DNA from: Thalassobellus sediminis
GTDB lineage: Bacteria > Bacteroidota > Bacteroidia > Flavobacteriales > Flavobacteriaceae
Assembly (NCBI RefSeq): GCF_044386045.1
Contig: NZ_JBISCD010000040.1
Coordinates: 1,922,001 to 1,986,000 of the forward strand
DNA: 64,000 nt
Direction of reading: 5' to 3'
A model generated the notes under the pieces. That model worked only from the letters and a program-made list of their open reading frames with translations, made no database searches and had not been told where the DNA came from. Below, in pieces: positions 33,805 to 42,659 of this stretch. The first letter of the stretch is position 1, and every line of letters starts with the position of its first letter. A program made the position numbers and the translations under genes.

Positions 33805-34026
33805 CTAATATTCATCTTCATTCCATAGATAATCCTCATCGGTCGGATAATCAGACCAGATTTCTTCAATAGAGTCATAAGAATCACCTTCATCTTCAAT
33901 TGATTGTAAATTTTCAACCACTTCTAACGGTGCGCCAGTTCTAATTGCGTAATCTATCAATTCGTCTTTAGTTGCCGGCCAAGGTGCATCACTTAAATAA
34001 GATGCTAATTCTAATGTCCAATACAT
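33805..34026 (-). CDS. DUF2795 domain protein (73 aa)
   Basis: The protein has 73 residues from the ATG at 34026 (MYWTLELASYLSDAPWPATK). The domain DUF2795 is recognised by LASYLSDAPWPATKDELIDYAI and GAPLEVVENLQSIED, followed by an acidic tail (DSYDSIEEIW...DEDYLWNEDEY). The family is a small conserved protein of unknown function in Bacteroidota. A longer form from 34050 adds eight residues (MQKIKHKE) not usual in the family, so the shorter start is chosen. It follows its own short transcript and terminator. Confidence 0.8.
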   Translation of the reverse strand: MYWTLELASYLSDAPWPATKDELIDYAIRTGAPLEVVENLQSIEDEGDSYDSIEEIWSDYPTDEDYLWNEDEY

Positions 34027-34050
34027 TTCTTTGTGTTTAATTTTTTGCAA

Positions 34051-34372
34051 AAATAAATTTTTAGTTTAAACACACAAGAAAAAAATGAATTATTTAATCA
34101 TTAATTTTAAGAACGTACTCTTTTGTTATCTAAACAGTTGAAATTTATAGTTGCTTTGTTAATAATTTAGAACTTAATTTATTTGGGCGTTTCCCTATCG
34201 GGTCGGGCTTTCCACTATATCTTTTTAAAACGTTATTGTTATGACGAAGGATATGGCAATCTGCCAAAATCAGTAGTAGTTACAATTTTTTGTTTCATTC
34301 AAGTTTTAAAAAGGATGCCGTTGCAATCCCTAACGCAAAACGAGTTCAATTTATAAGTCAAAGTTTAATAGT
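34051..34372. other. intergenic region carrying repeat copy D
   Basis: This 322 bp gap between the DUF2795 gene and the adenosyltransferase gene (both on the minus strand) contains the longest copy of repeat family 1 and AT-rich sequence; I see no gene in it. Confidence 0.5.
34185..34336 (+). repeat. dispersed repeat family 1, copy D
   Basis: About 152 bp, opening GGGCGTTTCCCTATCGGGTC and closing GCAATCCCTAACGC. It contains about 70 bp more than copy C in the middle, as if an extra segment had been inserted there. Confidence 0.7.
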
Positions 34373-34945
34373 TTATCCTTTCTCCGGAATCCACTTAATT
34401 TCATTTGCTTGTAAATCATAAGACAACTTTCGTGCCAATACAAAAAGGTAGTCAGAAAGACGGTTTAAATACTTTAAAGTATTCGGGTCTATTGTTTCAA
34501 TCTCGCTAAGCGCAGACGTTAAACGTTCAGCTCTACGGCATACACAACGTGCTATATGACAGAATGACACCGTTTGATGCCCTCCAGGTAGCACAAAATG
34601 AGTCATAGGCGGTAATGCTTCGTTCATAGTATCCATTTCTTCTTCTAAGCGTTTTATGTTTTCATTAGAAATAGTAGGAATGTTTAAACGTGCTTTTCCA
34701 TTTTTTAAAATCGCTTTTTCAGGGTCTGTTGCCAGAATAGCGCCAACAGTAAACAATCTGTCTTGAATATGAATTAATAGGTCTTTGTAATGAGGATTGA
34801 TATCTTGATCGCGAATTAAGCCTAAATGAGAGTTTAGCTCATCAACGGTTCCATAACTATCAATACGAATATGATGCTTTGGTACCCGTGTGCCACCAAA
34901 TAATGCGGTGGTACCTTTATCTCCTGTTTTGGTATAGATTTTCAT
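34373..34945 (-). CDS. cob(I)yrinic acid a,c-diamide adenosyltransferase (PduO type)
   Basis: The protein has 190 residues. The start MKIYTKTGDKGTTALFGGTRV is the ATP-binding signature of the PduO-type adenosyltransferase, and RIDSYGTVDELNSHLGL and FVLPGGHQTVSFCHIARCVCRRAERL are also diagnostic; the last holds the conserved RCVCRRAE helix. It transfers the adenosyl group of ATP to cob(I)alamin, making coenzyme B12 in the cytosol. It is not next to other cobalamin genes. A B12-binding radical SAM gene lies about 30 kb away, but that class uses other cobalamin forms. Confidence 0.93.
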   Translation of the reverse strand: MKIYTKTGDKGTTALFGGTRVPKHHIRIDSYGTVDELNSHLGLIRDQDINPHYKDLLIHIQDRLFTVGAILATDPEKAILKNGKARLNIPTISNENIKRLEEEMDTMNEALPPMTHFVLPGGHQTVSFCHIARCVCRRAERLTSALSEIETIDPNTLKYLNRLSDYLFVLARKLSYDLQANEIKWIPEKG

Positions 34946-35053
34946 GTTACGAAGTTAAAAGTTATAAGTTGAAAATTAAAAGTTTTTGCACTCAATTTCA
35001 GATTGCTTTTGTTATTCTTACAGAAACAGAAATTTATAATAGAAAACATGAAC

Positions 35054-35078
35054 AGATTCCTGCCTTTGCTGGAATGAC
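35054..35078. repeat. short palindromic repeat, inverted copy
   Basis: Read on the minus strand it is GTCATTCCAGC followed by GGCAGGAATCT, matching the 25 bp palindrome at 8226 at most positions. It nearly touches the methyltransferase stop at 35081. Confidence 0.55.
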
Positions 35079-35080
35079 AA

Positions 35081-35854
35081 TTAAACTCTAATAATAAAAT
35101 CCTCCTTAACCTGTTCTTTTCTAAAAAAAACAAATCCCCAGAAAAAAGTATCAATGGTAACGGTAGCTTTTGGGTGTTTTTTGATGCTTTCCCAAGCTTC
35201 AGTCATGTCTTTACTCCAATAAATATCATCAAAAATAAAAACAGAATCGTTGTGAGCTGTTTCTAAAAGCATTTCGAAATAATTTAAAGTTGCTTCTTTT
35301 TGATGGTTGCCATCAAAGAAAATAAGGTCGTATTTATTAGAGTTAAGTTTCTTTATTTCGGTATTAAAATCTCCTGTAATGAGATTAACATTTTTTAATT
35401 TAAGCTTTTTTAAACTTTCTTTTGAAAATTTAGAAGTATTTGGGCAGCCTTCAATAGTTGTAATATTGTTTTTTGTGTTGCCTAAACTTATGGCATGTGT
35501 TGCAATACCTAAAGAAGTTCCTAGTTCTAATGTGCTTTCTGGTTTAAAGTAATTAGTAACCCTGTATAAAAGTTTCGCTCGTTTATTAGTGGTACCAGCG
35601 TTTTTTGCAATTGTTGAAACAGTACGCTCTTGTTGTTTCATGACTTGTGAGCCTGCTCCTAAATCGGTTACTTTTATTTTGCTACTATTTTGTAGAAGCT
35701 CTTTTTTGTAGTTTAGAATGTCTTTATATGAACTGTATTTTGATTTATCATAAAAGCATTTAGTAACCAAATCATAAACAAAAGGAGAGTGAACTCCATG
35801 TTGATTGGTAGATTTTAAAAGAAACTTTATGTATTGGGTAGCTTGATAAAACAT
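35081..35854 (-). CDS. class I SAM-dependent methyltransferase
   Basis: The protein has 257 residues from the ATG at 35854 (MFYQATQYIKF). The Rossmann core begins with LELGTSLGIATHAISLG (SAM-binding motif I), then TIEGCPNTSKFS (the acidic residue that binds the ribose) and YDLIFFDGNHQKEATLNYFEML, followed by FIFDDIYWSKDM. This resembles the O-methyltransferase fold with a DxN(H) pattern. The substrate is unknown. A longer form from 35998 would overlap the ABC-F gene and begins with a low-complexity run, so I reject it. It lies between the adenosyltransferase and ABC-F genes on the same strand. Confidence 0.8.
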   Translation of the reverse strand: MFYQATQYIKFLLKSTNQHGVHSPFVYDLVTKCFYDKSKYSSYKDILNYKKELLQNSSKIKVTDLGAGSQVMKQQERTVSTIAKNAGTTNKRAKLLYRVTNYFKPESTLELGTSLGIATHAISLGNTKNNITTIEGCPNTSKFSKESLKKLKLKNVNLITGDFNTEIKKLNSNKYDLIFFDGNHQKEATLNYFEMLLETAHNDSVFIFDDIYWSKDMTEAWESIKKHPKATVTIDTFFWGFVFFRKEQVKEDFIIRV

Positions 35855-35936
35855 TTTACAAAATTGTTTTTTGATACAAAATATTTCACTAGAACTTATA
35901 ATGTTTTTTGACTGTAAACTGAGACTGCATACTGTT

Positions 35937-37802
35937 TCATTCCTCAAGTTTAGATGATAACTCAAACCAGCGTTCTTCTTTAGCATCCATGGTATCAATA
36001 ATTTCTTGTAATGCTTCTGATAGTTTATTGATGTCGTCTTGAGATAAATCTGGATTATTGAATTTGTTTTCTAATTCTTTTTTATCAAAAGTTAAAGACT
36101 TTAGCTTGCTTTCAATATTTTTAAGTTCCTTTTCTTCATTGTAAGATAATTTGTTTTCATTGTTCTTTTTCCAAGCATTCTTATCTTTTTTGTTTTCAGT
36201 AGATGTATTAGAAATTACAGGCTGGCTATCTTCATAAACTCTGTAATCTGTATAATTTCCAGGGAAATCTTCAACAACACCATTACCTTTAAAAACCAAT
36301 AGATGATCGACTACTTTATCCATAAAATACCTGTCGTGAGATACCACTATAATACAACCAGGGAAATCTAAAAGGAAACTTTCAAGTACATTTAGAGTTA
36401 CAATATCTAAATCGTTTGTAGGTTCATCTAAAATTAAAAAATTAGGGTTCTGAATTAAAACGGTACATAAATATAAACGTTTACGTTCGCCACCACTTAG
36501 TTTTTCAACAAAATCGTATTGCTTTTTTCTACTGAATAAAAAGCGTTCTAAAAGTTGTTGCGCACTAATTTGCTTGCCTTTTTTAAGGGGAATATAATCG
36601 CCAAATTCTTTTATAACATCAATAACTTTTTGCTCTGGCTTTATAGTAATACCGTTTTGAGTGTAATAACCATATTTTACAGTATCTCCCTTAATTACTT
36701 TTCCTGAATCGGGCTTAGAGGTTTCGGTTAATATATTTAAAAAGGTGGTTTTTCCTGTGCCATTTTTTCCAATAATACCAACACGTTCTCCTCTTTGAAA
36801 CATGTAGTTAAAATTATCGAGAATCGTTTTATCTTTAAAAGCTTTTGATACTTTATGGAATTCTAAAATTTTGCTACCTAAGCGTTCCATGTTTAATTCT
36901 AACTGAACTTCATGGTCGTTTCTACGTTGGTGTGCTCGGTGTTTTATATCGGCAAAATCATTAATTCTAGATTTAGATTTTGTAGTTCTAGCTTTTGGTT
37001 GACGGCGCATCCAAGTTAACTCTTTCTTGAAAAGTTGTTTGGCTTTGCCTACTTCTGTTGCTTCTAATTCTATTCTTGCTTCTCGTTTTTCGAGGTAGTA
37101 GGAGTAGTTCCCTTTGTAGTTGTATAGTTGTCCTTCGTCTAATTCTATAATTTCGTTGCAAACACGTTCTAAAAAGTAGCGATCGTGTGTTACCATAAAA
37201 AGCGTCATGTTTTCTTTGGCAAAAAAAGTTTCAAGCCATTCAATCATTTCTAAATCTAAATGGTTTGTTGGTTCATCAAGAATTAGTAAATCGGGTTTGT
37301 TTATTAATGCGTTTGCTAGCGCGAGACGTTTTTTTTGTCCGCCCGAAAGCACGCCTACTTTTAGATTTAAATCTTCGAGTTTTAGTTTAAAAAGTATTTG
37401 TTTGTAAAGTGTTTCAAAATCCCAGGCATGATGTTGTTCCATGGCTTCAAATGCTTGTTGATAGGCATCAGAATCATTGGGGTTTAAAAGTGCTTTTTCG
37501 TAGTTCGAAATAACCTTTAAAATAGGATTGTCGCTAGCAAAAATGGTTTCTTCAATAGTTAAATTACTATCAAATTTTGGGTCTTGTGATAAGACAGAAA
37601 CAACAATATCTTTTCTGTAAGTTACATTACCAGAATCTGATTCGTAATCACCAGAAAGAATATTTAAAATGGATGTTTTTCCAGTGCCGTTTTTGGCTAC
37701 AAAAGCAATTTTTTGGTCTTTGTGAACACTAAATGAAATGTTTTCGAAAAGGGTTAATTCTCCGTAAGATTTTGATATGTTTTCTACTGTTAAGTAATTC
37801 AA
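35937..37802 (-). CDS. ABC-F family ATP-binding protein (Uup-like)
   Basis: The protein has 621 residues from a TTG at 37802 (reading NYLTVENISKSYGE). It has two ABC domains joined by a linker and no membrane part: the first with GTGKTSILNIL, LSGGQKKRLALANAL and LDEPTNHLDL, the second with IGKNGTGKTTFLNIL, LSGGERKRLYLC and LDEPTNDLDI. A C-terminal coiled coil (about 545-621, many E and K) is the mark of the Uup type, which acts on translating ribosomes or on DNA-linked processes. Another TTG at 37820 would add six residues; no ATG is available. It is divergent from the Wza-like gene. Confidence 0.9.
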   Translation of the reverse strand: MNYLTVENISKSYGELTLFENISFSVHKDQKIAFVAKNGTGKTSILNILSGDYESDSGNVTYRKDIVVSVLSQDPKFDSNLTIEETIFASDNPILKVISNYEKALLNPNDSDAYQQAFEAMEQHHAWDFETLYKQILFKLKLEDLNLKVGVLSGGQKKRLALANALINKPDLLILDEPTNHLDLEMIEWLETFFAKENMTLFMVTHDRYFLERVCNEIIELDEGQLYNYKGNYSYYLEKREARIELEATEVGKAKQLFKKELTWMRRQPKARTTKSKSRINDFADIKHRAHQRRNDHEVQLELNMERLGSKILEFHKVSKAFKDKTILDNFNYMFQRGERVGIIGKNGTGKTTFLNILTETSKPDSGKVIKGDTVKYGYYTQNGITIKPEQKVIDVIKEFGDYIPLKKGKQISAQQLLERFLFSRKKQYDFVEKLSGGERKRLYLCTVLIQNPNFLILDEPTNDLDIVTLNVLESFLLDFPGCIIVVSHDRYFMDKVVDHLLVFKGNGVVEDFPGNYTDYRVYEDSQPVISNTSTENKKDKNAWKKNNENKLSYNEEKELKNIESKLKSLTFDKKELENKFNNPDLSQDDINKLSEALQEIIDTMDAKEERWFELSSKLEE

Positions 37803-37877
37803 GAGATATGTTTTTTGCAAATAACGGATAAAAAACCAAAAAAAGAGCTATAAGTTTTATTGTTCACGACGAAAACT

Positions 37878-37885
37878 TATATTTG
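37878..37885 (+). promoter_or_regulatory. -7 element (TATATTTG) before the polysaccharide locus
   Basis: TATATTTG matches TAnnTTTG exactly and ends 19 bp before the ATG of the first gene of the locus at 37905. A TTG lies 15 bp upstream, shorter than the usual 19 bp. This is the only promoter-like site I see for the locus, which would make a very long operon. Confidence 0.45.
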
Positions 37886-37904
37886 TGATAAATCAAATCT
37901 CTCT

Positions 37905-38702
37905 ATGTTAAAAAAGTTTTTCTTAGTTATTTGCTTGGTAATTAGTATCCTGTTTTCTTCATGTATAACTAATAAAGATGTTGTTTATTTACAAGACAAA
38001 GGAACTGTTTCTGATAGTTTGTTAGTTTTAAAAGAATTATCAAAACCGTATAGAGTCCAGGTAAATGATATTTTAAGTATTAATGTTAAAGCATTGGATA
38101 ATGAGTTAACTTCTATTTTTAATCCAGTAGAAAGTAATGGAGGAAGTGCTTCTCAAGGGCAGTCAGCTTTGTATTTTAATGGTTTTACAATAGATTTACA
38201 TGGTAATATTAAATTCCCTATTTTAGGAGAAATTAATGTTTTAGGGTTTACTATAGATGAAATTGAAGAAAAGGTAAAGAAAGAATTATTAGAACAGTAT
38301 TTTAAAGAAACTGCAGAGATTTTTGTAACCGTAAAATTAGCAGGGTTAAGGTATACAACAATTGGAGAAGTGGGTACAGGTGTTTATACTTTGTTTCAAG
38401 ACCGTGTAAATATTATTGAAGCCTTAGCAAATGCCGGTGACATTAACCAAACAGGAGATAGAACAGATGTTTTAATTATTAGACAGTATCCTGATGGACA
38501 AAAAATACATCACATAGATTTAACAGATATTGCTGCCATGAATTCGCCTTTTTATTTTATTCAGCCTAACGATATTATATTAGTAAAGCCTTTAAAGCGT
38601 AAAGCTATTGGAGCAGGACAAACAGCTTTTCAGAATTTAACGACTGTAGCGTCAATATTGTCCGTATTAGTTTCTACTTACTTTTTAACCAAAAATCTTT
38701 AA
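37905..38702 (+). CDS. polysaccharide export outer membrane lipoprotein (Wza/OPX type)
   Basis: The protein has 265 residues from the ATG at 37905. It starts with a lipoprotein signal (MLKKFFLVICLVISILFSSC, C20). The poly-sugar export (PES) domain at about 40-140 shows YRVQVNDILSINV and LYFNGFTIDLHGNIKFPILGEINV; a following SLBB-like domain shows YTTIGEVGTGVYTLFQDRVNIIEALANAG. A final transmembrane segment at about 245-262 is usual. It forms the outer-membrane exit channel for a surface polysaccharide. An upstream TTG at 37860 would add 15 residues and mask the signal, so I reject it. It is the first gene of the export/synthesis locus. Confidence 0.92.
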   Translation: MLKKFFLVICLVISILFSSCITNKDVVYLQDKGTVSDSLLVLKELSKPYRVQVNDILSINVKALDNELTSIFNPVESNGGSASQGQSALYFNGFTIDLHGNIKFPILGEINVLGFTIDEIEEKVKKELLEQYFKETAEIFVTVKLAGLRYTTIGEVGTGVYTLFQDRVNIIEALANAGDINQTGDRTDVLIIRQYPDGQKIHHIDLTDIAAMNSPFYFIQPNDIILVKPLKRKAIGAGQTAFQNLTTVASILSVLVSTYFLTKNL

Positions 38703-38711
38703 GTTTATATT

Positions 38712-41174
38712 ATGATTGAAGAATTTGAAGATTCAGAATCTACTGCTAGTGGTTTCGATATAAACAAGTTTTTATTTAGAGCTTTAAGTTATTGGAAATT
38801 CTTTTTATTGCTTTTAGCGGTTGGTGTTTTTTATGTGTATCAAAAAAATATAAGAGAAGAGTTTTCATTTCGATTAGGAACCAAAATATCTGTGCAGGAA
38901 GATAGTAATCCACTTTTTACATCTAACGCGAGTTTAACTTTCAATTGGGGAGGTGTAACGTCTAAGGTGCAAACCATGATTGTAACCTTAAAATCGCGAA
39001 CCCATCATGAAAAAGTAGTAGATCGTTTAGAGTTTTATAAAAGTTATTTAAAGCAGGGTAGGTTTAGGATGCAAGATATTTATAAGTCTGCTCCTTTTAG
39101 GTTTCGTCATGATTATAATGCACCACAGCTTTTAAATATTCCAATAAAAATTACGTTTCTAACTCCCGATTCCTATCAATTAGAAGCAGAGTTTTTAAAT
39201 CCGGTAGCACAGGTGCAAAACTATATTACAAAAAATATATCTACTGTTAGTGTTCCAGTAGGTGTTTATAAAAAACAATTTAAATTAGGAGAAATTATAG
39301 ATCTTCCTTTTTTAAAAGGTGTTATTAATTTGCCTAAAAACCGAAATACCATAATTGGCGCCCCGTTTTTTATTCAATTTAGAAATTTTGATAGTGTAGT
39401 TGCTAGTTATCGAGGTAGAATAAGTGTAGGTAATACAAGGAATTCACCAATTCTAGATATTTCACTTACTGATAAAAATACTCATAAAATAGTAGATTAT
39501 TTAAACGGTGTTATAGCTGTACTAAGCGAAGATCAATTAAATATAAAAAACCAATATGCAACAAATGCAATAAGTTTTATAGATGAACAAATATCAAGGG
39601 TTAAAGGCGAGTTAACCGATAATGTTGAAGCGCTTAACAACTATAGAAAGAAAAATAAAATTTACAATCTTGATAATGAAGGCGGATTACTTAATGATAA
39701 ATTAACAAAACTTGAAGGCGAAAAAGAATCTATAGATAGGCAATTAAACTATTATTCTAGTCTTAAAAACTATTTATTGACAAGTAGTTCGTTTACAGAT
39801 ATACCTGCGCCGTCTATTGCGGGAATTGGTGATGCTAATATATTAGGCAATGTTTCTAAAATAAATGATTTGTCGGTTCAAAAATCAAAATTGCAATATT
39901 CGGTTCGTAGTGATGCCTCTGTTTTTAATGATTTAAACAGGCAAATAGAAGGTTTAAAAAATGTGCTTTTAGAAAATATTAGTTCAGTTACAGATGGTTT
40001 AAAAAGAGAGTTGGTTACTGTAAATACAAATTTAAGTGTTTTGGAATCTCAATTTAGCAAATTACCCGAAGATCAACAACAACTATTAACCATTAAACGA
40101 CAATATTCACTAAGTCAACAAACTTATAATGTTTTTTTAGCTAAACGCGGAGAAGCTCAAATGATTAAAGCTTCCAATGTGTCTGATGTTTTAATAATAG
40201 ATCCAGCTAAAAATATAGGGGCGCAACTTTTAGCTAGAAATCTAAATGTTCGTTACGTTTTTGCCTTTTTTACAGCATTGCTTATACCGTTACTTTTAGC
40301 TTTTGTTTTAACAATTTTAGATAAAAATATTCATAGCCCTATGGATGTAGAAAAATTATCGACTATTCCAATGTTGGGTGTTGTTGGAAAAAACAAGCTT
40401 GATAATAATTTAGTAGTTCATAGAAAACCAAAATCGGCGGTAGCAGAAGCTTTTAGGGCTATTCGATCTAATTTACAGTACTTTTATAAGTCTCAAGAAT
40501 TAAATGGAGCTAAAACATTAATGGTAACTTCTTCTGTAAGTGGTGAAGGAAAAACATTTTGTTCCATTAATGTTGCAACTGTTTTTGCTTTAAGCGGTAA
40601 GAAAACTATTTTGTTAGGGTTAGACCTAAGAAAACCAAAGATATTTGGAGATTTTAATATAGAAAATGATATGGGTGTGGTTAATTATATCATAGGTCAA
40701 GCCTCTTTAGAATTGGTTATTCAAAAAACAGATATAAAACATTTAGATGTTATTACATCAGGGCCTATTCCTCCAAACCCTTCTGAGTTATTAATGAGTG
40801 AAAAATTAGGGGAGTTAATTACAATTTTAAAAAAGGATTACGAATATATTATTCTTGATACACCTCCTGTAGGTTTGGTAGCTGATGCTTTAGGATTATT
40901 AGACTTTGTAGATGCATCTTTATATGTAATTAGGCAAGATTATACTAAAAAGGGGATGCTTAATTTTATAAACGAAAAATACAAAACCAAGCAGATACAA
41001 AACATTAGTTTAATTTATAACGGCTACGACCAAAAAGCGAAATATGGTTATGGTTATGGTTACGGTTATGGATATGGATATGGCTATGGAAATTATGCAA
41101 ACGGGTATCATGATGATGGAAAATCAAAAAAAGGCGTTTTAAATAAATTAAAAAAAATATTTAAACGAGTTTAA
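38712..41174 (+). CDS. Wzc-like chain-length regulator with BY-kinase
   Basis: The protein has 820 residues. A Wzz-like periplasmic part lies between two membrane helices (about 28-46 and 515-535), with a coiled-coil-rich stretch of 270-480. The cytoplasmic tyrosine kinase follows: Walker A SGEGKT (about 613-618), LLGLDLRKPKIF (Walker A'), and IILDTPPVGLVADALGL (Walker B). The end is an unusual Tyr-rich tail with eight consecutive Tyr-Gly pairs, where autophosphorylation would occur, as in BY-kinases. It controls polymer length and export with the OPX protein, whose gene ends 9 bp upstream. The exact kinase/transport role in an ABC-dependent system is an inference. Confidence 0.9.
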   Translation: MIEEFEDSESTASGFDINKFLFRALSYWKFFLLLLAVGVFYVYQKNIREEFSFRLGTKISVQEDSNPLFTSNASLTFNWGGVTSKVQTMIVTLKSRTHHEKVVDRLEFYKSYLKQGRFRMQDIYKSAPFRFRHDYNAPQLLNIPIKITFLTPDSYQLEAEFLNPVAQVQNYITKNISTVSVPVGVYKKQFKLGEIIDLPFLKGVINLPKNRNTIIGAPFFIQFRNFDSVVASYRGRISVGNTRNSPILDISLTDKNTHKIVDYLNGVIAVLSEDQLNIKNQYATNAISFIDEQISRVKGELTDNVEALNNYRKKNKIYNLDNEGGLLNDKLTKLEGEKESIDRQLNYYSSLKNYLLTSSSFTDIPAPSIAGIGDANILGNVSKINDLSVQKSKLQYSVRSDASVFNDLNRQIEGLKNVLLENISSVTDGLKRELVTVNTNLSVLESQFSKLPEDQQQLLTIKRQYSLSQQTYNVFLAKRGEAQMIKASNVSDVLIIDPAKNIGAQLLARNLNVRYVFAFFTALLIPLLLAFVLTILDKNIHSPMDVEKLSTIPMLGVVGKNKLDNNLVVHRKPKSAVAEAFRAIRSNLQYFYKSQELNGAKTLMVTSSVSGEGKTFCSINVATVFALSGKKTILLGLDLRKPKIFGDFNIENDMGVVNYIIGQASLELVIQKTDIKHLDVITSGPIPPNPSELLMSEKLGELITILKKDYEYIILDTPPVGLVADALGLLDFVDASLYVIRQDYTKKGMLNFINEKYKTKQIQNISLIYNGYDQKAKYGYGYGYGYGYGYGYGNYANGYHDDGKSKKGVLNKLKKIFKRV
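41043..41090 (+). repeat. (TATGGN)8 tract encoding Tyr-Gly repeats
   Basis: Forty-eight bases encode eight Tyr-Gly pairs at the end of the Wzc-like protein, with synonymous third-base differences (GGT, GGA, GGC; TAT, TAC). Length change by whole six-base units would keep the frame. Confidence 0.8.
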
Positions 41175-41267
41175 TCTAAAAGCAAAATAGAAGTAGTAGT
41201 CAAAAGTATATCATTTAAAATAGATGATTTTATTATAGTTTTGGTGAGGTTTTGAGTTAATTAAATA

Positions 41268-42056
41268 ATGAATACGTTACTTTCAATAGCTATAGAAGCA
41301 GCCATTTTAGCAGGAGCAGAAATAATGAAAATCTATTCAAATAGTTTTGATGTGGTTTTAAAATCGGATAATTCACCATTAACTAAAGCAGATGAAAAGG
41401 CAAATGACGTGATAAACTCTTATTTAAAAGATACAAACTTTCCTGTTATAAGTGAAGAGAATAAACAAACTGACTATACTGTTAGAAAAAAATGGAATAC
41501 TTGCTGGATGGTAGATCCTTTAGATGGCACAAAAGAGTTTGTAAAACAAAATGGAGAGTTTACAGTAAATATAGCGCTAATTAAAAATAATAAGCCTGTT
41601 TTAGGTGTTATTTACGTGCCAGTATCTAAAACCTTGTATTATACTAATAGTACTGCGAATAAAGCTTATAAGTATTGTTTAAATAGTCACGAGTTTACAA
41701 ACGATATATTTAAAAATAGTGTAGTACTATCTAAAGAAGAAAATTTAAGTAACCATCTAAAAATAGTTGGCAGTCGTTCTCATAAAAGTAAAGAAACCGA
41801 TATTTTTATTCAAAACATAGAAAACCAAGGAAAAGAAGTTAGTCTCGTTTCAAAAGGCAGTTCTTTAAAGTTTTGTTTGGTAGCAGAAGGTAAAGCAAAT
41901 ATCTATCCTAGATTTGCGCCAACTATGGAATGGGATACTGCTGCAGGACATGCTATTTGTAATGCCGTTGGTTTAAAAGTGATACAAGCTAATAAAAAAG
42001 ACGAATTGCAGTATAATAAAGAAAATTTGTTAAACCCTTATTTTATAGTGCAGTAG
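41268..42056 (+). CDS. cysQ: 3'(2'),5'-bisphosphate nucleotidase CysQ
   Basis: The protein has 262 residues of the inositol monophosphatase-like fold. Key metal-binding motifs are visible: SEENK around 62-66, MVDPLDGTKEF at 81-91 with D83, D86 and G87-T88, and WDTAAGHAIC near 223-232. The enzyme hydrolyses 3'-phosphoadenosine 5'-phosphate (PAP), the by-product of sulfotransferases, to AMP. Its gene lies next to cysC and in the same locus as a sulfotransferase, which supports this role. It follows the Wzc-like gene after about 90 bp. Confidence 0.93.
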   Translation: MNTLLSIAIEAAILAGAEIMKIYSNSFDVVLKSDNSPLTKADEKANDVINSYLKDTNFPVISEENKQTDYTVRKKWNTCWMVDPLDGTKEFVKQNGEFTVNIALIKNNKPVLGVIYVPVSKTLYYTNSTANKAYKYCLNSHEFTNDIFKNSVVLSKEENLSNHLKIVGSRSHKSKETDIFIQNIENQGKEVSLVSKGSSLKFCLVAEGKANIYPRFAPTMEWDTAAGHAICNAVGLKVIQANKKDELQYNKENLLNPYFIVQ

Positions 42057-42059
42057 TAT

Positions 42060-42644
42060 ATGGAACAGATTAAAAAGCAAAACTATACTATAAACAGACA
42101 AGATAGAGCAGAACTTAACAGTCATAAGCCCTGTTTAATATGGTTTACAGGTTTGTCTGGTTCAGGAAAATCTACCATAGCTAATTTATTAGAAAAAGAG
42201 CTATATAAAAAAAAGATTCATACCTATAGTTTAGATGGCGATAATTTACGACAAGGGCTAAATAAAGATTTAATGTTTTCAAAACAAGACCGTATAGAAA
42301 ACTTAAGGCGTACTGCCGAAGTAGGGAAGCTTTTTGTAGATGCGGGCATAGTAGTTATTGCGGCATTTATTTCGCCGTATAATAAAATACGAGAAGATAT
42401 AAAAGCTATTGTGGGAAGCGATTATTATATTGAGGTTTTTGTAAACACACCACTAGAAGTATGCGAACAACGCGATTTTAAAGGTTTATATAGAAAAGCA
42501 CGAGCAGGAGAAATTAAAAATTTTACTGGTATTAGTTCTCCTTATGAAGTGCCTATAAATCCAACAATAGAAATTAAAACAGTTAACGAAAGTCCTGAAG
42601 AGGCTGTTGCTAGAATTTTAACAGTTTTAACAAGTAAACTATAA
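42060..42644 (+). CDS. cysC: adenylylsulfate kinase CysC
   Basis: The protein has 194 residues, the usual APS kinase length. It has the P-loop GLSGSGKST at 31-39, SLDGDNLRQGLNKDL (the D-G-D-N-x-R substrate motif), SKQDRIENLRRTAEVGKL, the lid region VVIAAFISPYNKIREDIKA, and YRKARAGEIKNFTGISSPYEVP. It phosphorylates adenylylsulfate to PAPS, the sulfuryl donor. The gene begins 3 bp after the cysQ stop. The upstream APS-making enzymes (cysD/cysN or sat) are not in the window, so APS must come from elsewhere in the cell. Confidence 0.95.
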   Translation: MEQIKKQNYTINRQDRAELNSHKPCLIWFTGLSGSGKSTIANLLEKELYKKKIHTYSLDGDNLRQGLNKDLMFSKQDRIENLRRTAEVGKLFVDAGIVVIAAFISPYNKIREDIKAIVGSDYYIEVFVNTPLEVCEQRDFKGLYRKARAGEIKNFTGISSPYEVPINPTIEIKTVNESPEEAVARILTVLTSKL

Positions 42645-42659
42645 ATTAGGTACTTTAAA

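Noticed and set aside
35855..35998. N-terminal extension of 48 residues on the methyltransferase
   Set aside because: It overlaps the ABC-F gene and has no family resemblance; the protein begins well at 35854.
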